A stretch of DNA of 64,000 nucleotides from Bacillus sp. E(2018) (GTDB taxonomy: Bacteria; Bacillota; Bacilli; Bacillales; Fictibacillaceae), in NCBI RefSeq assembly GCF_005503015.1, contig NZ_SCOL01000001.1:1612001-1676000 (forward strand), in the 5' to 3' direction. The notes below the pieces were generated by a model, which was not told the DNA's origin, made no database searches, and saw only the letters and a list, made by a program, of their open reading frames with translations. Numbering within the stretch: position 1 is the first letter of the stretch; each line of letters begins with the position of its first letter. Shown here piece by piece: positions 35,746 through 44,665 of this stretch. The position numbers and the translations under genes are program-made.

Positions 35746-36840
35746 ATGCCACAGTCGAAATTTTTTCGTATCGGTTACGGATTTCTCCTCATTTTTTTAA
35801 TCATTCTAGTAGGAACCAAGATTGATTTTATTTTCAGGCCGATCGTCGTTCTTGTTCAAACGTTATTTTTCCCGTTTTTACTTGGCGGAGTTCTTTATTA
35901 TCTGTTCCGGCCTGTCGTTCAGTTCTTGCATAAGCGAAATGTGCCGAAGGTGTTATCTATCCTTCTCATCTATCTGCTTGCGATCGGACTTTTCGTATTG
36001 CTATTCTATTCTATTGGTCCGATATTACAAAGACAGGTAAGTAATTTGATTGAGAATACACCTGCATTAATCGATGCTATTCGTTCAAAACTAAATGATT
36101 TGCAGCAAAATGAATGGGTAAGCCGTTTCCAAGAAAGTGACCAGTTTGATGTGAAAGAAATCTCTGATAAAGTGACTGCTTATTTGTCTACAAGTGTTCA
36201 AACCATTGGAACGAACATCGCAAACTTTATTGGAATCATCACAAACATTATTATGATTTTTGTTACCGTTCCTTTCATTCTTTATTACATGCTAAAAGAG
36301 GGTGAAAAAGCTCCTCAGATGGTACTTCAAACACTTCCTGAAAGACAGCGTAATAATGGTACAAAAATTCTAAAAGACATGGACATCGCACTCAGCTCTT
36401 ACATCCAAGGACAAATCTTAGTCAGTGTCTGTGTGGGAACTATGCTGTATATTGGTTATCTAGTCATTGGAATCGAATACTCTCTGATCTTAGCTATCAT
36501 CGCGATGTTCACAAATGTGATTCCGTTCCTTGGACCGATTATCGGAGTCGTTCCAGCACTGATCGTAGCCATTGTCGATTCGCCTGCGATGGTCATTAAA
36601 GTGCTAGTCGTTATGGTTATTGCTCAGCAGATCGAGGGTAATGTAATCTCTCCACAAGTTATGGGTAAAAAGCTAGATATTCATCCGCTTACGATTATTT
36701 CTATCTTGCTTGTAGCAGGAAGCCTTGGTGGTCTGCTCGGATTAATTCTTGCGGTTCCAGTATATGCGGTGCTTAAGGTTATCGCCCTGCACACGTATCG
36801 CTTGATTAATCTAAGAAGAGCGAAAGAAGTAGAAGAATGA
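35746..36840 (+). CDS. AI-2E family (PerM-like) transporter
   Basis: 364 residues with seven or eight hydrophobic helices. The central soluble segment (SNLIENTPALIDAIRSKLNDLQ) and the conserved FLGPIIGVVPALIVA and QQIEGNVISPQVMGKKLDIHPL blocks define the family. Members include AI-2 exporters and Na+/H+ antiporter-like proteins; the substrate here is unknown. The ATG follows AAAGGTGATAATTAC. Single gene. Confidence 0.88.
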   Translation: MPQSKFFRIGYGFLLIFLIILVGTKIDFIFRPIVVLVQTLFFPFLLGGVLYYLFRPVVQFLHKRNVPKVLSILLIYLLAIGLFVLLFYSIGPILQRQVSNLIENTPALIDAIRSKLNDLQQNEWVSRFQESDQFDVKEISDKVTAYLSTSVQTIGTNIANFIGIITNIIMIFVTVPFILYYMLKEGEKAPQMVLQTLPERQRNNGTKILKDMDIALSSYIQGQILVSVCVGTMLYIGYLVIGIEYSLILAIIAMFTNVIPFLGPIIGVVPALIVAIVDSPAMVIKVLVVMVIAQQIEGNVISPQVMGKKLDIHPLTIISILLVAGSLGGLLGLILAVPVYAVLKVIALHTYRLINLRRAKEVEE

Positions 36841-36856
36841 TTTGAAAAAAAAAGCA

Positions 36857-36966
36857 TATGCGTTTGACAGTAACGGGTTTCTTTTGAGGAAGAAAACGAT
36901 AAAAAACAAGTCAAATCGCATAGTAATTAGCACTAAAAATCGCAGCGTAATTCGTTGCGATTTTTT
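36857..36966. other. Inverted repeat and terminator-like hairpin
   Basis: TATGCGTTTGAC (36857-36868) and GTCAAATCGCATA (36910-36922) are inverted copies with one extra base. After them AATCGCAGCG and CGTTGCGATT form a hairpin with a T run at 36934-36966, a likely terminator for the AI-2E gene. The 36841-37250 gap has no gene I can support. Confidence 0.5.
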
Positions 36967-36976
36967 TCATGGTAAA

Positions 36977-37144
36977 CAAGGGTTTTGGTAAAATAACAAC
37001 TTTTATCACCTTATTAAGCACACCAATTCGCACACGTTTTAATAAGATTTCAATAACTATTTTCACGCCACGAATTGACATGCGAATCCACTTGTTAATT
37101 GACCTGCCAATTTTAGCGAAAAAGGATGAAAAGGCGGTTAAATC
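36977..37144. repeat. Weak degenerate repeats, about 24-bp spacing
   Basis: AATTCGCACACG (37025), AATTGACATGCG (37073) and AATTGACCTGCC (37097) are spaced 48 and 24 bp. The intermediate units match poorly, so the period is only tentative. Short frames crossing it on both strands are repetitive and not convincing genes. Confidence 0.3.
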
Positions 37145-37211
37145 AAATATATAATAAGTTAAGAATATGCTGTCCTTATGCCACAAACGTTCAGGATTGT
37201 GGAGTATCTAA

Positions 37212-37244
37212 AAAAAAAAGACAGAAATCACTTTCTGTCTTTTT
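37212..37244. terminator. Bidirectional terminator beside the MBL-fold gene
   Basis: AAAAAGACAGAAA and TTTCTGTCTTTTT form a perfect stem with a long A run on one side and T run on the other. Confidence 0.85.
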
Positions 37245-37250
37245 ACATTC

Positions 37251-38012
37251 TTAAAATCTGTATGATTCACCGTCATCTGGCACTAATACACTAGACGCAA
37301 TGCCTTTTTCACTTACAAACTTTTTTAATTTTTTTCTGGACAATCCCCAGTGGTTCACCGCTTCCATGTGGACAGCAATTAACTTTGCGTTAGGAGCAAC
37401 CTTATACACTTCATAGACATCATCTTTGCCCATGACAAGAGAGCCGCCTTCAAAGAATTGGTTATCTCCCGCATTTACCACAATAATTTCTGGTTTATGT
37501 GTGTCGATTTCCTCTTGAACTGCTTCATACCATACCGTATCTCCAGCAACATATAATGTTTTCTCCGTTTGATGTTTGAAGACAATGCCACATACTAGAC
37601 CAGCAAGTTTTAAGATTTCTCCTCTTCCATGCTCGCCTTTTGTTTTAATTAATTGGATACCTTCAAAGACTGTATCCTCTTGTAAAACCTCTACACTTTG
37701 AAAACCAGCGTTTCGAATTTCTGTCGCATCTTCTTCATTTTGCGCAAATAATTGGATATCCTTTGGTAATACTTCTTTTGCAACTTCATCCCAATGATCA
37801 TAATGCAGGTGAGTAACAATAACTGCATCAATCCCTTTAATAATATTTTTAAGGGAAGTCGGTAAGTCAAATAATGGATTTTTTTGTTCTTGTCTTGGTG
37901 AATTCGGGAAAGGAGGATATGTCCCTTTTTCCGCTAACATTGGATCGATTAAAAACTTTTTTCCTGCGTATTCAACAACTATTGTTGCATTACGAATTTG
38001 TTGTATATTCAT
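37251..38012 (-). CDS. MBL-fold metal-dependent hydrolase (UlaG-like)
   Basis: 253 residues from the ATG at 38012 after GAGGAGATAACAA. The metal motif is THLHYDHWD, with further ligands in GEHGRG and VAGDTVWYE and a final VHMEAVNHWGLS. IRNATIVVEYAGKKFLIDPML is the typical start of the UlaG-like beta-lactamase-fold group. Substrate unknown. It is divergent from an Lrp-family regulator 126 bp away, which probably controls it (inference from position). Confidence 0.85.
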   Translation of the reverse strand: MNIQQIRNATIVVEYAGKKFLIDPMLAEKGTYPPFPNSPRQEQKNPLFDLPTSLKNIIKGIDAVIVTHLHYDHWDEVAKEVLPKDIQLFAQNEEDATEIRNAGFQSVEVLQEDTVFEGIQLIKTKGEHGRGEILKLAGLVCGIVFKHQTEKTLYVAGDTVWYEAVQEEIDTHKPEIIVVNAGDNQFFEGGSLVMGKDDVYEVYKVAPNAKLIAVHMEAVNHWGLSRKKLKKFVSEKGIASSVLVPDDGESYRF

Positions 38013-38138
38013 ATTTGTTATCTCCTCTTCAAAATTTCCTTTGAACAATATATATTCTATATAATACCCATTGACCGATACATAGATTAATTAAAGTCTT
38101 TTGGCTGTTTGACTTTATTAATGAAAGGAGTTAAATAA

Positions 38139-38549
38139 ATGTTAGATAAGACGGACTTACGTATGTTGGATGAACTATCCAAGAACAGTCGGCTCACGAT
38201 GAAAGAGTTAGGTGAGAAAGTCCATTTAACTGGACCAGCTGTTTCAGCTAGAGTGGCGAAATTAGAGGATAGTGGAGTTATTGAGGGTTATACCATAAAA
38301 GTCAATCGATATAAATTGGGGTATTTTATACATGCCTTTATTACAATCATTACGCAAAGCACTTTTCATCAGCCCTATTTGTCGTTCATAAAAACTAAAG
38401 AGCAACACATAATCAATAACTATAAAATTAGTGGAGACGGTTGTTACCTTCTAGAATGCAAATTTCCTTCTAATGAAATATTAAATGATTTTTTGAAGAG
38501 CTTAAACGAGCATGCAAACTATAAATTATCGATTGTCATAGATAAATAA
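38139..38549 (+). CDS. Lrp/AsnC family transcriptional regulator
   Basis: 136 residues: helix-turn-helix LDELSKNSRLTMKELGEKVHLTGPAVSARVAKLEDSG-type N-terminus, then a RAM-like ligand domain (GYFIHAFITI, GDGCYLLECKFPS). Slightly short for Lrp. The ATG is preceded by AAAGGAGTTAAATAA. Divergent from the MBL-fold hydrolase gene, its likely target. Confidence 0.88.
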   Translation: MLDKTDLRMLDELSKNSRLTMKELGEKVHLTGPAVSARVAKLEDSGVIEGYTIKVNRYKLGYFIHAFITIITQSTFHQPYLSFIKTKEQHIINNYKISGDGCYLLECKFPSNEILNDFLKSLNEHANYKLSIVIDK

Positions 38550-38600
38550 TGCATCATTTAAAAAGAATAATCTCTGTGAATAATTACACTTAAACTAACG

Positions 38601-38692
38601 GAGTTGTTAGGTTTGGCGCTCGTATTTTCTGTACGGCGCTCGTCCATCGTGCTTGTCAGCCGCCGGACGAGTGCCTGAACCGCCAACTACTC
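38601..38692. repeat. GC-rich imperfect palindrome
   Basis: The core GGCGCTCGTCC (38635-38645) pairs with GGACGAGTGCC (38665-38675), and the outer GAGTTGTTAGG..GGCGCTCG pairs loosely with the end CCGCCAACTACTC. It stands out by base composition from the AT-rich gap around it. It lies between the Lrp gene and the terminator of mtnD. Confidence 0.6.
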
Positions 38693-38707
38693 TTTCATAA
38701 CAAAAGA

Positions 38708-38742
38708 AAACACACCATTTCATTCGAAATAAAATGGTGTGC
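38708..38742 (-). terminator. Terminator after mtnD
   Basis: On the minus strand CACACCATTT and AAATGGTGTG pair, followed by TTTTCTTTTG. Confidence 0.8.
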
Positions 38743-38750
38743 CATGTTTA

Positions 38751-39287
38751 TTATTTGGCTTCTTGAGGCTGTTTATCGTAAATAGGTACCCAGCCTTCTT
38801 TTGATTTGAAGATGCGGACCGCTACTACTTTACGATCTTCTTGCAGCGTGAAATAGTGACGGAAATTTTCTGGAACAGAGATAAGATCTCCCGGTTCTAA
38901 TTCAACATCAAAGAATCTTCCGTTTGGTCCTTCTATCGCAAAAATTCCATGTCCAGAAACGATAAATCGTACTTCATCATCTGTGTGATGATGTTCTGAT
39001 AAGAAGTTTTTCAAAAGCTCATCCAGGTTTGGTGTCGCATCAGAAAGGGAAATAACATCTTCTGTTACATACCCTCTGCGCTCAGAAATATCATCGATCT
39101 CACTTCGAAAGGTTTGAATCACTTCTGCTTTGTCCTCATCGCTTAACGAGAAATTTTCACGAAGGTGTGATGGAAGTTTTTCAATGTCCCACTTTTCGTA
39201 AATAACTTCCTGAGAATTTAAGTATGCTTCTACCTCGCTTTGTTTTTCAATTCTTTCATTGTTATCATGAAATCGTAGTTGTGCCAT
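38751..39287 (-). CDS. mtnD: Acireductone dioxygenase
   Basis: 178 residues from the ATG at 39287 ([14 protein letters not shown]) after GGAGGCGTTAAAA; an in-frame ATG five codons earlier is upstream of that site. The cupin metal ligands are in [11 protein letters not shown] and the second motif [12 protein letters not shown]. It oxidises acireductone to 2-keto-4-methylthiobutyrate. Its 5' end overlaps the last codons of mtnB. Last gene of mtnWXBD. Confidence 0.95.
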   Translation of the reverse strand: MAQLRFHDNNERIEKQSEVEAYLNSQEVIYEKWDIEKLPSHLRENFSLSDEDKAEVIQTFRSEIDDISERRGYVTEDVISLSDATPNLDELLKNFLSEHHHTDDEVRFIVSGHGIFAIEGPNGRFFDVELEPGDLISVPENFRHYFTLQEDRKVVAVRIFKSKEGWVPIYDKQPQEAK

Positions 39288-39930
39288 TTTTAACGCCTCC
39301 AAATGATTGATTTTTATTTAAAAAAGTTAAAGTTTGTAACTTGAGGTGGTAAGAAAACAAAAACTCAAAAGCTTCTAAATGTTTCTTCGCTTCAAAAGCA
39401 TTTCTGCCCCATACGGTAATCCCATGATTGCGTATCAAAACAGCTTTTGTATAAGGCTTTATCACCGCACCCACGGCTTCTGATAGCTTTGAAAGATCAC
39501 CATAATTTTCAACGATAGGGACTGTAATACTTCCTTCTTCTTCCCATATTCCAAAAGCTTTTATCAGTTCTTGGCCTTTGAACGTAATCTCCCTTTCATC
39601 ACCATATATCTCAGAGATTAAGTTATTATCCACGGTGTGAACGTGTAAACAACAGCCTGCATCCGTTAATCGATAGACTTCACAATGAATACCTGTTTCT
39701 GCTGAAGCTTTCAAATGCGTTTCTTCTACCGGTTCACCGTACTGATCTACTAAAAGAAAGTCTTCTGAGGTACGCTTTGTTTTATCTTTTCCGCTTGCAG
39801 AAACGTAAAAAGCGAAAGGTGAATCGCTTACTTTAATAGATAAGTTACCACTTGTTCCAGGAAACCAATTTCTTGATGCCAGCTCATCCTTTACATCCGC
39901 AAGCTCATTCCAGCGCTGTTGTTTACTCAA
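39265..39930 (-). CDS. mtnB: Methylthioribulose-1-phosphate dehydratase
   Basis: 221 residues of the class II aldolase fold. [10 protein letters not shown], the zinc-binding HVHTVDNNL and [10 protein letters not shown] blocks are present. It removes water from methylthioribulose 1-phosphate. Overlaps mtnX upstream by four bases and mtnD downstream by about 20 bases in another frame. Confidence 0.95.
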   Translation of the reverse strand: MSKQQRWNELADVKDELASRNWFPGTSGNLSIKVSDSPFAFYVSASGKDKTKRTSEDFLLVDQYGEPVEETHLKASAETGIHCEVYRLTDAGCCLHVHTVDNNLISEIYGDEREITFKGQELIKAFGIWEEEGSITVPIVENYGDLSKLSEAVGAVIKPYTKAVLIRNHGITVWGRNAFEAKKHLEAFEFLFSYHLKLQTLTFLNKNQSFGGVKNGTTTIS

Positions 39931-40601
39931 CTTTTTACACCTCTTTTCTCAAAGACATGAACGATGTCATGAAAGGTTTCAAATGGTGTGTATGGTATTT
40001 GGTTTTCTTCACATTTTTCAATCAGATAATCTCTTGCAAAAACCACATCTGCCATCTTAGATGCTTGAAGATCAGTGATCGAATCTCCGATCACAATCTT
40101 TTCTGCTCCCGGATATCTCTCTTCAAGTCTTCTAATAACAGAAGGTTTACAACATCCACAATCATTGTCACATTGATCATCACATACATTCGGCCAAGTG
40201 ATTTTTATCGTGTCGTTTGTAAAATCACTTGCGTTACAAAAAACATGGTCTTTTTCTAGTTTGTTCTCTAGTACAGGATGAACAAAAAAATCAATACCAC
40301 CGCTAACGATGTAAAGTGGAATCCTCTCACTTTGAGTAAATGAGATAAATTCCTGAAAGCCTTCTCTGATCTTAGATCGTGTTAAAACGAATTCAATAAT
40401 TTCTTCCTTTTTATCCGAAGAGATTCTAGAAAACAATTGACCGACCCCTTCTCGAATCGAGATCGTTTCATTCAAGATTTCATTCACGATTGGTTGCCAG
40501 CCCTCAGGTGAAAATTCTTCCATAATCGCGACGATATTATCTTTCTCCGTTACAGTTCCGTCAAAATCACAAAAGATTACGGATTGTTCTTGAGTTGTCA
40601 T
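39927..40601 (-). CDS. mtnX: 2-hydroxy-3-keto-5-methylthiopentenyl-1-phosphate phosphatase
   Basis: 224 residues of the HAD superfamily starting with ATG overlapping the mtnW stop (ATGA). Motif I is [13 protein letters not shown], followed by VSGGIDFFV and [12 protein letters not shown]. The [15 protein letters not shown] stretch is the cysteine-rich segment seen in MtnX. It dephosphorylates the MtnW product to acireductone. Confidence 0.94.
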   Translation of the reverse strand: MTTQEQSVIFCDFDGTVTEKDNIVAIMEEFSPEGWQPIVNEILNETISIREGVGQLFSRISSDKKEEIIEFVLTRSKIREGFQEFISFTQSERIPLYIVSGGIDFFVHPVLENKLEKDHVFCNASDFTNDTIKITWPNVCDDQCDNDCGCCKPSVIRRLEERYPGAEKIVIGDSITDLQASKMADVVFARDYLIEKCEENQIPYTPFETFHDIVHVFEKRGVKS

Positions 40602-41839
40602 TTTACTGGAACACCGCCCCAAAGCTCTAATGCTTTTTGTAGTTCTGCATGTTTTTCAGCAAAATTTTCAAAGTCTTCTCCTTTAACAACGGCATCTATC
40701 GCCTGACGGAAAGCACGTGCTCCACCTGCTGCTCCATCTGGATGACCATGAATGCCTCCACCTGCGTTTATAACACTGTCTAAGCCGAAGTCATTGTATA
40801 AAACCGGAGTTAAACCTGGATGGATACCTGCTGATGGGACAGGAAACGACTTGTTTAATGAAATGCTATCTGTTGTTAAGGCATCCGCGATATTCAGGGT
40901 TTCTTTACGATCAAGTGCTACGCTTCCATATGGTGATGGGAACAACACAAGATCGGCACCTGCATAACGAAGCAGTTTACCTAATAAAACGGAATAACCA
41001 ATTCCGTAGAGTGATGATGACCCTATTGCTCCGGATAGTGCAGGATGCGCCATGATTGGAAGAGGTATCTCTTTATCTTCTGCCAGTTCTTGCAATACAT
41101 CTGGACCGTAGGATAAAACGTTAAACAATAGAGCGTTGGCTCCTAATTCTGCTGCGCGTCTCGCTTTATCCCGAAGTTCACTCGTTCTGCCTGTTAGGTT
41201 TACTGCATAAAGCGTCTTTTCACCTGTTCGCTCATTAACGGACTTTAATACTTCTTTAGCGCTTTTTACTCTTTCTTCAAAAGGCGTAAGGGGGTTCTCA
41301 AATAAAATTTCATCATCTTTTACAAGATCTACCCCACCTAAAGCCTGCTCATATAATTGCTGTTTGAAGAATGATAGATCTTTTCCGAGTACTCCTTTAA
41401 AAATACTCATAACAAGTGGACGGTTATGTACGCCTAAAATATCTCGGATTCCAGTTATCCCGAACTTTGGACCAGGAAATTGCTGTTCTAGATCTTTATC
41501 AAACTCTAAATCTACGAGTTTGATCTCACCATCTAACGAAAGTTTACCGAAAACCGTCGTTAGAATAGCTGGAATGTCATTTGAAAAGTTTGCTGATGGA
41601 TAGGAAATCTTAAGTAAGCCTCGAGTTCTTTTACTGCCTAAAAATTGATCTGTACGTGAATCTTCAGGAAGTTCAATGACTTCTTCCACGATACCTTTAT
41701 GTTTTTTCAGCTGTTCTTGCTCAAGTTGAGGAAGATCTGTCCATGAACCTACAGTAAGTCCTAGGGCAATGCCTTCCGCTTTTTTGTGAAGATTTTCTTT
41801 TTTATCATGTACCAAGTACGTCGCTGTAATTTTACTCAT
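40598..41839 (-). CDS. mtnW: 2,3-diketo-5-methylthiopentyl-1-phosphate enolase (RuBisCO-like)
   Basis: 413 residues of the form IV RuBisCO family. [10 protein letters not shown] carries the lysine (Lys174) equivalent to the carbamylated residue, and [21 protein letters not shown] is the phosphate-binding loop. It enolises the diketone in methionine salvage and does not fix CO2. First gene of the operon, directly behind a SAM-I riboswitch, so expressed when SAM is low. Confidence 0.96.
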   Translation of the reverse strand: MSKITATYLVHDKKENLHKKAEGIALGLTVGSWTDLPQLEQEQLKKHKGIVEEVIELPEDSRTDQFLGSKRTRGLLKISYPSANFSNDIPAILTTVFGKLSLDGEIKLVDLEFDKDLEQQFPGPKFGITGIRDILGVHNRPLVMSIFKGVLGKDLSFFKQQLYEQALGGVDLVKDDEILFENPLTPFEERVKSAKEVLKSVNERTGEKTLYAVNLTGRTSELRDKARRAAELGANALLFNVLSYGPDVLQELAEDKEIPLPIMAHPALSGAIGSSSLYGIGYSVLLGKLLRYAGADLVLFPSPYGSVALDRKETLNIADALTTDSISLNKSFPVPSAGIHPGLTPVLYNDFGLDSVINAGGGIHGHPDGAAGGARAFRQAIDAVVKGEDFENFAEKHAELQKALELWGGVPVK

Positions 41840-41865
41840 GTTCGTAGTTCTCCTTTCAAAAACGC

Positions 41866-42036
41866 AAAAAACCCTTCACGAGGAAGGGGTGTCTACATAT
41901 TGACAGTTCCGCTTCCTCTTATCTCTCAGCCAAACGTTCGACTGCAAGAATTAGCACCGTTTTCAGTTAAGCAAAATTAACTGAATGGTTGCCGGGTTTC
42001 ATCGGGCTAGTCCCTCCACCTGCTCTTAATAAGAGT
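41866..42036 (-). promoter_or_regulatory. SAM-I riboswitch (S-box) of mtnWXBD
   Basis: On the minus strand CTTATTAAGAGCAGGTGGAGG, CCCGATGAAACCCGGCAACC, GGTGCTAATTC and GATAAGAGG appear in the canonical order. The P3 region between GCAACC and GGTGCTAATT is 28 bases. A terminator with arms AACCCTTCACGAGGAAGGGG (plus sense) and a T run lies at 41868-41893. SAM binding should stop transcription. Confidence 0.96.
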
Positions 42037-42108
42037 GCAAATTGTTAGAATATAATTTTAATTGTGATTATGACAGGGTATGAAGGATATGTCAACCCTT
42101 GAAAGCAA

Positions 42109-42234
42109 TTGATTTCCGTTCCAGATGCTCGCTTTCCGGGAGGCGTGCGGTTAGCCCCTTGCCGCTTTGCGCCCTTAAGGGTCTCACCTTCCACACTCGT
42201 CCCCCAGGAGTCTCGCATCTTGCACTCCAATCAA
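42109..42234. repeat. Dispersed palindromic repeat, copy 3 (best preserved)
   Basis: 126 bp from TTGATTTCCGTTCCAG to CTTGCACTCCAATCAA. Segments: CTCGCTTTCCGGGAGGCG, TGCGGTTAGCCCCTTGCCGC, TTTGCGCCCTTAAGG, GTCTCACCTTCCACACTCG and CCCCCAGGAGTCTCGCATC. The ends are imperfect inverted repeats, and internal GC-rich arms can fold. Close in plan to repeats known from several Bacillaceae. It fills the gap between the S-box promoter region and the mtnE terminus. Confidence 0.8.
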
Positions 42235-42252
42235 CTTTCTTAAAAGACTAAT

Positions 42253-43419
42253 TTAAATTAATTTAGCAATACGATCTGCAGCCTCGATCAGACGTTCTTC
42301 AGACGTTAGTAGGCCGGCACGTACATATCGGTCGCCTTCACTTCCAAAACCGATGCCAGGTGCGACGACGACATGTGCTTCCTCAAGCAAGTAGTCTGCG
42401 AACGTTTCTGATGTATACCCTTCAGGTACAGGCAGCCAGCAGAAGAATGAACCTTTTGGCGAATCTACGTTCCATCCGTTTTCATTCAAGCGTCCGATAA
42501 ATGCATTTCGGCGTCGTTCATATGTATCTACCAATTCATCCACACATTGCTGTGACCCATTTAATGCCTCAGCTGCTGCATGCTGAACCGCTCCAAACAA
42601 GCTTACATAAAAATGATCTTGAAGTAGATTAATGGATTCGATGACAGATTCGTTTCCAACGGCAAAACCAACGCGCCATCCAGCCATGTTATAGGTCTTG
42701 GAAAGCGTATAGATCTCTATCCCTACCTCTTTTGCTCCTTCGATCTGTAGAAAACTGACCGGTTTTTGCCCATCGAATCCGATAGCTCCATATGCAAAAT
42801 CATGGCACACGAGTATATCGTGTTTGTTAGCGAGTTCCACTGTTTCTTTAAAGAAGGATTCAGTGGCAACACCTGCAGTCGGGTTGTTCGGATAGTTTAA
42901 GAACATAAGCTTTGCTCTTTCCAGTACCTCTTTATCTATTTCATCATACTTCGGGAGAAATTCATTTTCTTTTCTTAAGGGCATCGTCTCCATCGTAGCT
43001 CCCGCCATTGCTACACCTGACCAATAGTCCGGGTATCCTGGATCTGGAACGAGTGCAACATCTCCTTGGTTTAAATAGCACTGTGACAACTCTACTAAAC
43101 CCACTTTCCCGCCAAAGAGTACTGCTACTTCTTTCTCAGGATCAAGTGTGACCCCATATTCTCGTTTATAAAAATCGGCAGCTGCCTGCTTCAAAAATCC
43201 ATGACCGCGAAACGGTGAATACTTATGAAAATCAGGTCGATCAGCTCCCTCTTTCAATGCATCTACAATATGCTGAGGAGTGGGCTGATCAGGGTTTCCT
43301 TGCCCTAGATTAATAACGTCATAGCCTTGCTCCACATAGTGAGATACTTTTTTTACAAGTTTTGCGAAAAATTGCTCCGGCAGTTTCCCCATCACTTCTG
43401 CCTGCTCAAATCGTTTCAC
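42253..43419 (-). CDS. mtnE: Methionine-salvage aminotransferase
   Basis: A class I/II PLP aminotransferase of 388 residues, starting at the GTG at 43419 (MKRFEQAEVMGKLPEQFF) behind GGAAGTG; a GTG three codons earlier overlaps that site. NLGQGNPDQPTP, FLNYPNNPTAGV, DFAYGAIGFD and the PLP lysine in YTLSKTYNMAGWRVGF are present. It transaminates ketomethylthiobutyrate to methionine. It is divergent from mtnU and on the same strand as, but separate from, mtnWXBD. Confidence 0.88.
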   Translation of the reverse strand: MKRFEQAEVMGKLPEQFFAKLVKKVSHYVEQGYDVINLGQGNPDQPTPQHIVDALKEGADRPDFHKYSPFRGHGFLKQAAADFYKREYGVTLDPEKEVAVLFGGKVGLVELSQCYLNQGDVALVPDPGYPDYWSGVAMAGATMETMPLRKENEFLPKYDEIDKEVLERAKLMFLNYPNNPTAGVATESFFKETVELANKHDILVCHDFAYGAIGFDGQKPVSFLQIEGAKEVGIEIYTLSKTYNMAGWRVGFAVGNESVIESINLLQDHFYVSLFGAVQHAAAEALNGSQQCVDELVDTYERRRNAFIGRLNENGWNVDSPKGSFFCWLPVPEGYTSETFADYLLEEAHVVVAPGIGFGSEGDRYVRAGLLTSEERLIEAADRIAKLI

Positions 43420-43526
43420 GACGATCACTTCCAGTCTAATTTGAATGTTCTTGAAATTCTAATCAGTTATGTTATACGCTTAAGGAAATTCTGTAAAGAC
43501 TTTTTTATAATCTGGAGGGTACAATC

Positions 43527-44309
43527 ATGAAAATTGCCTGTATTCAAGTTGATATACATTTTGGCGATCCTGAAAAAAATTATGAACACATAGAAAATAA
43601 AATCCGTGAAGCGGTTGTCGAGCACCAACCTGATACGATCGTTCTGCCAGAACTGTGGGATACAGGATATGATCTTACTCGATTAGATGAGATTAGCGAT
43701 CATGATGGTAAAAAAGCAAAGAAATGGTTAAGTCAATTATCTAAAGAGCTGGATATTAATATTGTCGGCGGGTCTATCGCGTATCGTGAAAGCAACACAG
43801 TTTACAATACATCATTCACTTACAACAGAAACGGTGAACAGGTTGGCACCTATTCAAAGGCTCACCTCATTACCCTTATGGAAGAAGAAAAATATATCTC
43901 ACCAGGAAGTAACGGTAACCTGTTTACTATCGACGGCAACCTCTCCACTCTTGCTATCTGTTACGACATCCGTTTTCCTGAATGGATTCGCGCACCTTTC
44001 TTAAACGGGGCTAAGATTTTATTCGTTCCTGCCGAATGGCCGATTCAAAGACAGACCCATTGGCGTGCATTGCTTACCGCACGTGCTATAGAGAATCAAT
44101 GCTATGTGGTTGCTTGTAACCGGGTAGGAAGCGACCCTAAAAATACCTTCGCAGGTCAATCTCTAATCATTGATCCGTGGGGAGATATTATCGCTGAAGG
44201 ATCGGTGCACGATGAAGAGATCCTTACAGCAGAGATATCACCTGAATTAGTAGACGAAGTACGTGTAAAGGTCCCTGTGTTTAACGATCGTCGAACAGAT
44301 CTTTATTAA
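43527..44309 (+). CDS. mtnU: Carbon-nitrogen hydrolase family protein MtnU
   Basis: 260 residues of the nitrilase superfamily. The Glu-Lys-Cys triad is visible: Glu in LPELWDTGY, Lys in TYSKAHLI and Cys in LAICYDIRFPEWIR. Such proteins in mtn clusters act as omega-amidases on 2-oxo acid amides left by glutamine-dependent transamination, which fits partnership with MtnE. The ATG follows TGGAGGGTACAATC. Divergent from mtnE. Confidence 0.9.
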   Translation: MKIACIQVDIHFGDPEKNYEHIENKIREAVVEHQPDTIVLPELWDTGYDLTRLDEISDHDGKKAKKWLSQLSKELDINIVGGSIAYRESNTVYNTSFTYNRNGEQVGTYSKAHLITLMEEEKYISPGSNGNLFTIDGNLSTLAICYDIRFPEWIRAPFLNGAKILFVPAEWPIQRQTHWRALLTARAIENQCYVVACNRVGSDPKNTFAGQSLIIDPWGDIIAEGSVHDEEILTAEISPELVDEVRVKVPVFNDRRTDLY

Positions 44310-44328
44310 ATCATTTTAAAATTTAGTG

Positions 44329-44358
44329 TTGACAGATCTTCATACAACGTTGTAGTAT
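44329..44358 (+). promoter_or_regulatory. Promoter of the mtnKA operon
   Basis: TTGACA (44329-44334) and TAGTAT (44353-44358) are 18 bp apart, upstream of the S-box. TATAAC just after is an alternative -10. Confidence 0.6.
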
Positions 44359-44412
44359 AACGATTATGAATTGCGTGAATATTGTTACGCATTAAAAAAC
44401 GAATAATTTTGG

Positions 44413-44640
44413 TCTCTTATCAAGAGCAGGTGGAGGGATATGGCCCGATGAAACCCAGCAACCGACCGTAATACCATTGTAAGATGGGGCGCCCGCATTC
44501 TATGGGGAGCCGCTGACTAATTCAGCGTATGGCACGGTGCTAATTCCGGCAAAACATTTTGTTTTGCTAAGATAAGAGGCACGGGAAATCATCATTCCGA
44601 GCCTCTTTTCTTATACGAAAAGAGGCTCTTTTTATTTGTA
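44413..44640 (+). promoter_or_regulatory. SAM-I riboswitch with enlarged P3 arm
   Basis: CTCTTATCAAGAGCAGGTGGAGG, CCCGATGAAACCCAGCAACC, GGTGCTAATTCC and GATAAGAGG are all present. Between GCAACC (44458-44463) and GGTGCTAATTCC (44536-44547) lie 72 bases, against 28 in the other S-box of this window. The insert contains its own GC-rich stem (GGCGCCCGC.. and GGGGAGCCGC). A terminator, GAGCCTCTTTTC / GAAAAGAGGCTC plus T run, follows at 44599-44636. Confidence 0.95.
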
Positions 44641-44665
44641 AAAAACTTTCCGGGGGGAACACAAA

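Noticed and set aside
40598-41839. A true RuBisCO for CO2 fixation
   Set aside because: The gene context, operon with mtnX, mtnB and mtnD, and the S-box identify it as the methionine-salvage enolase.
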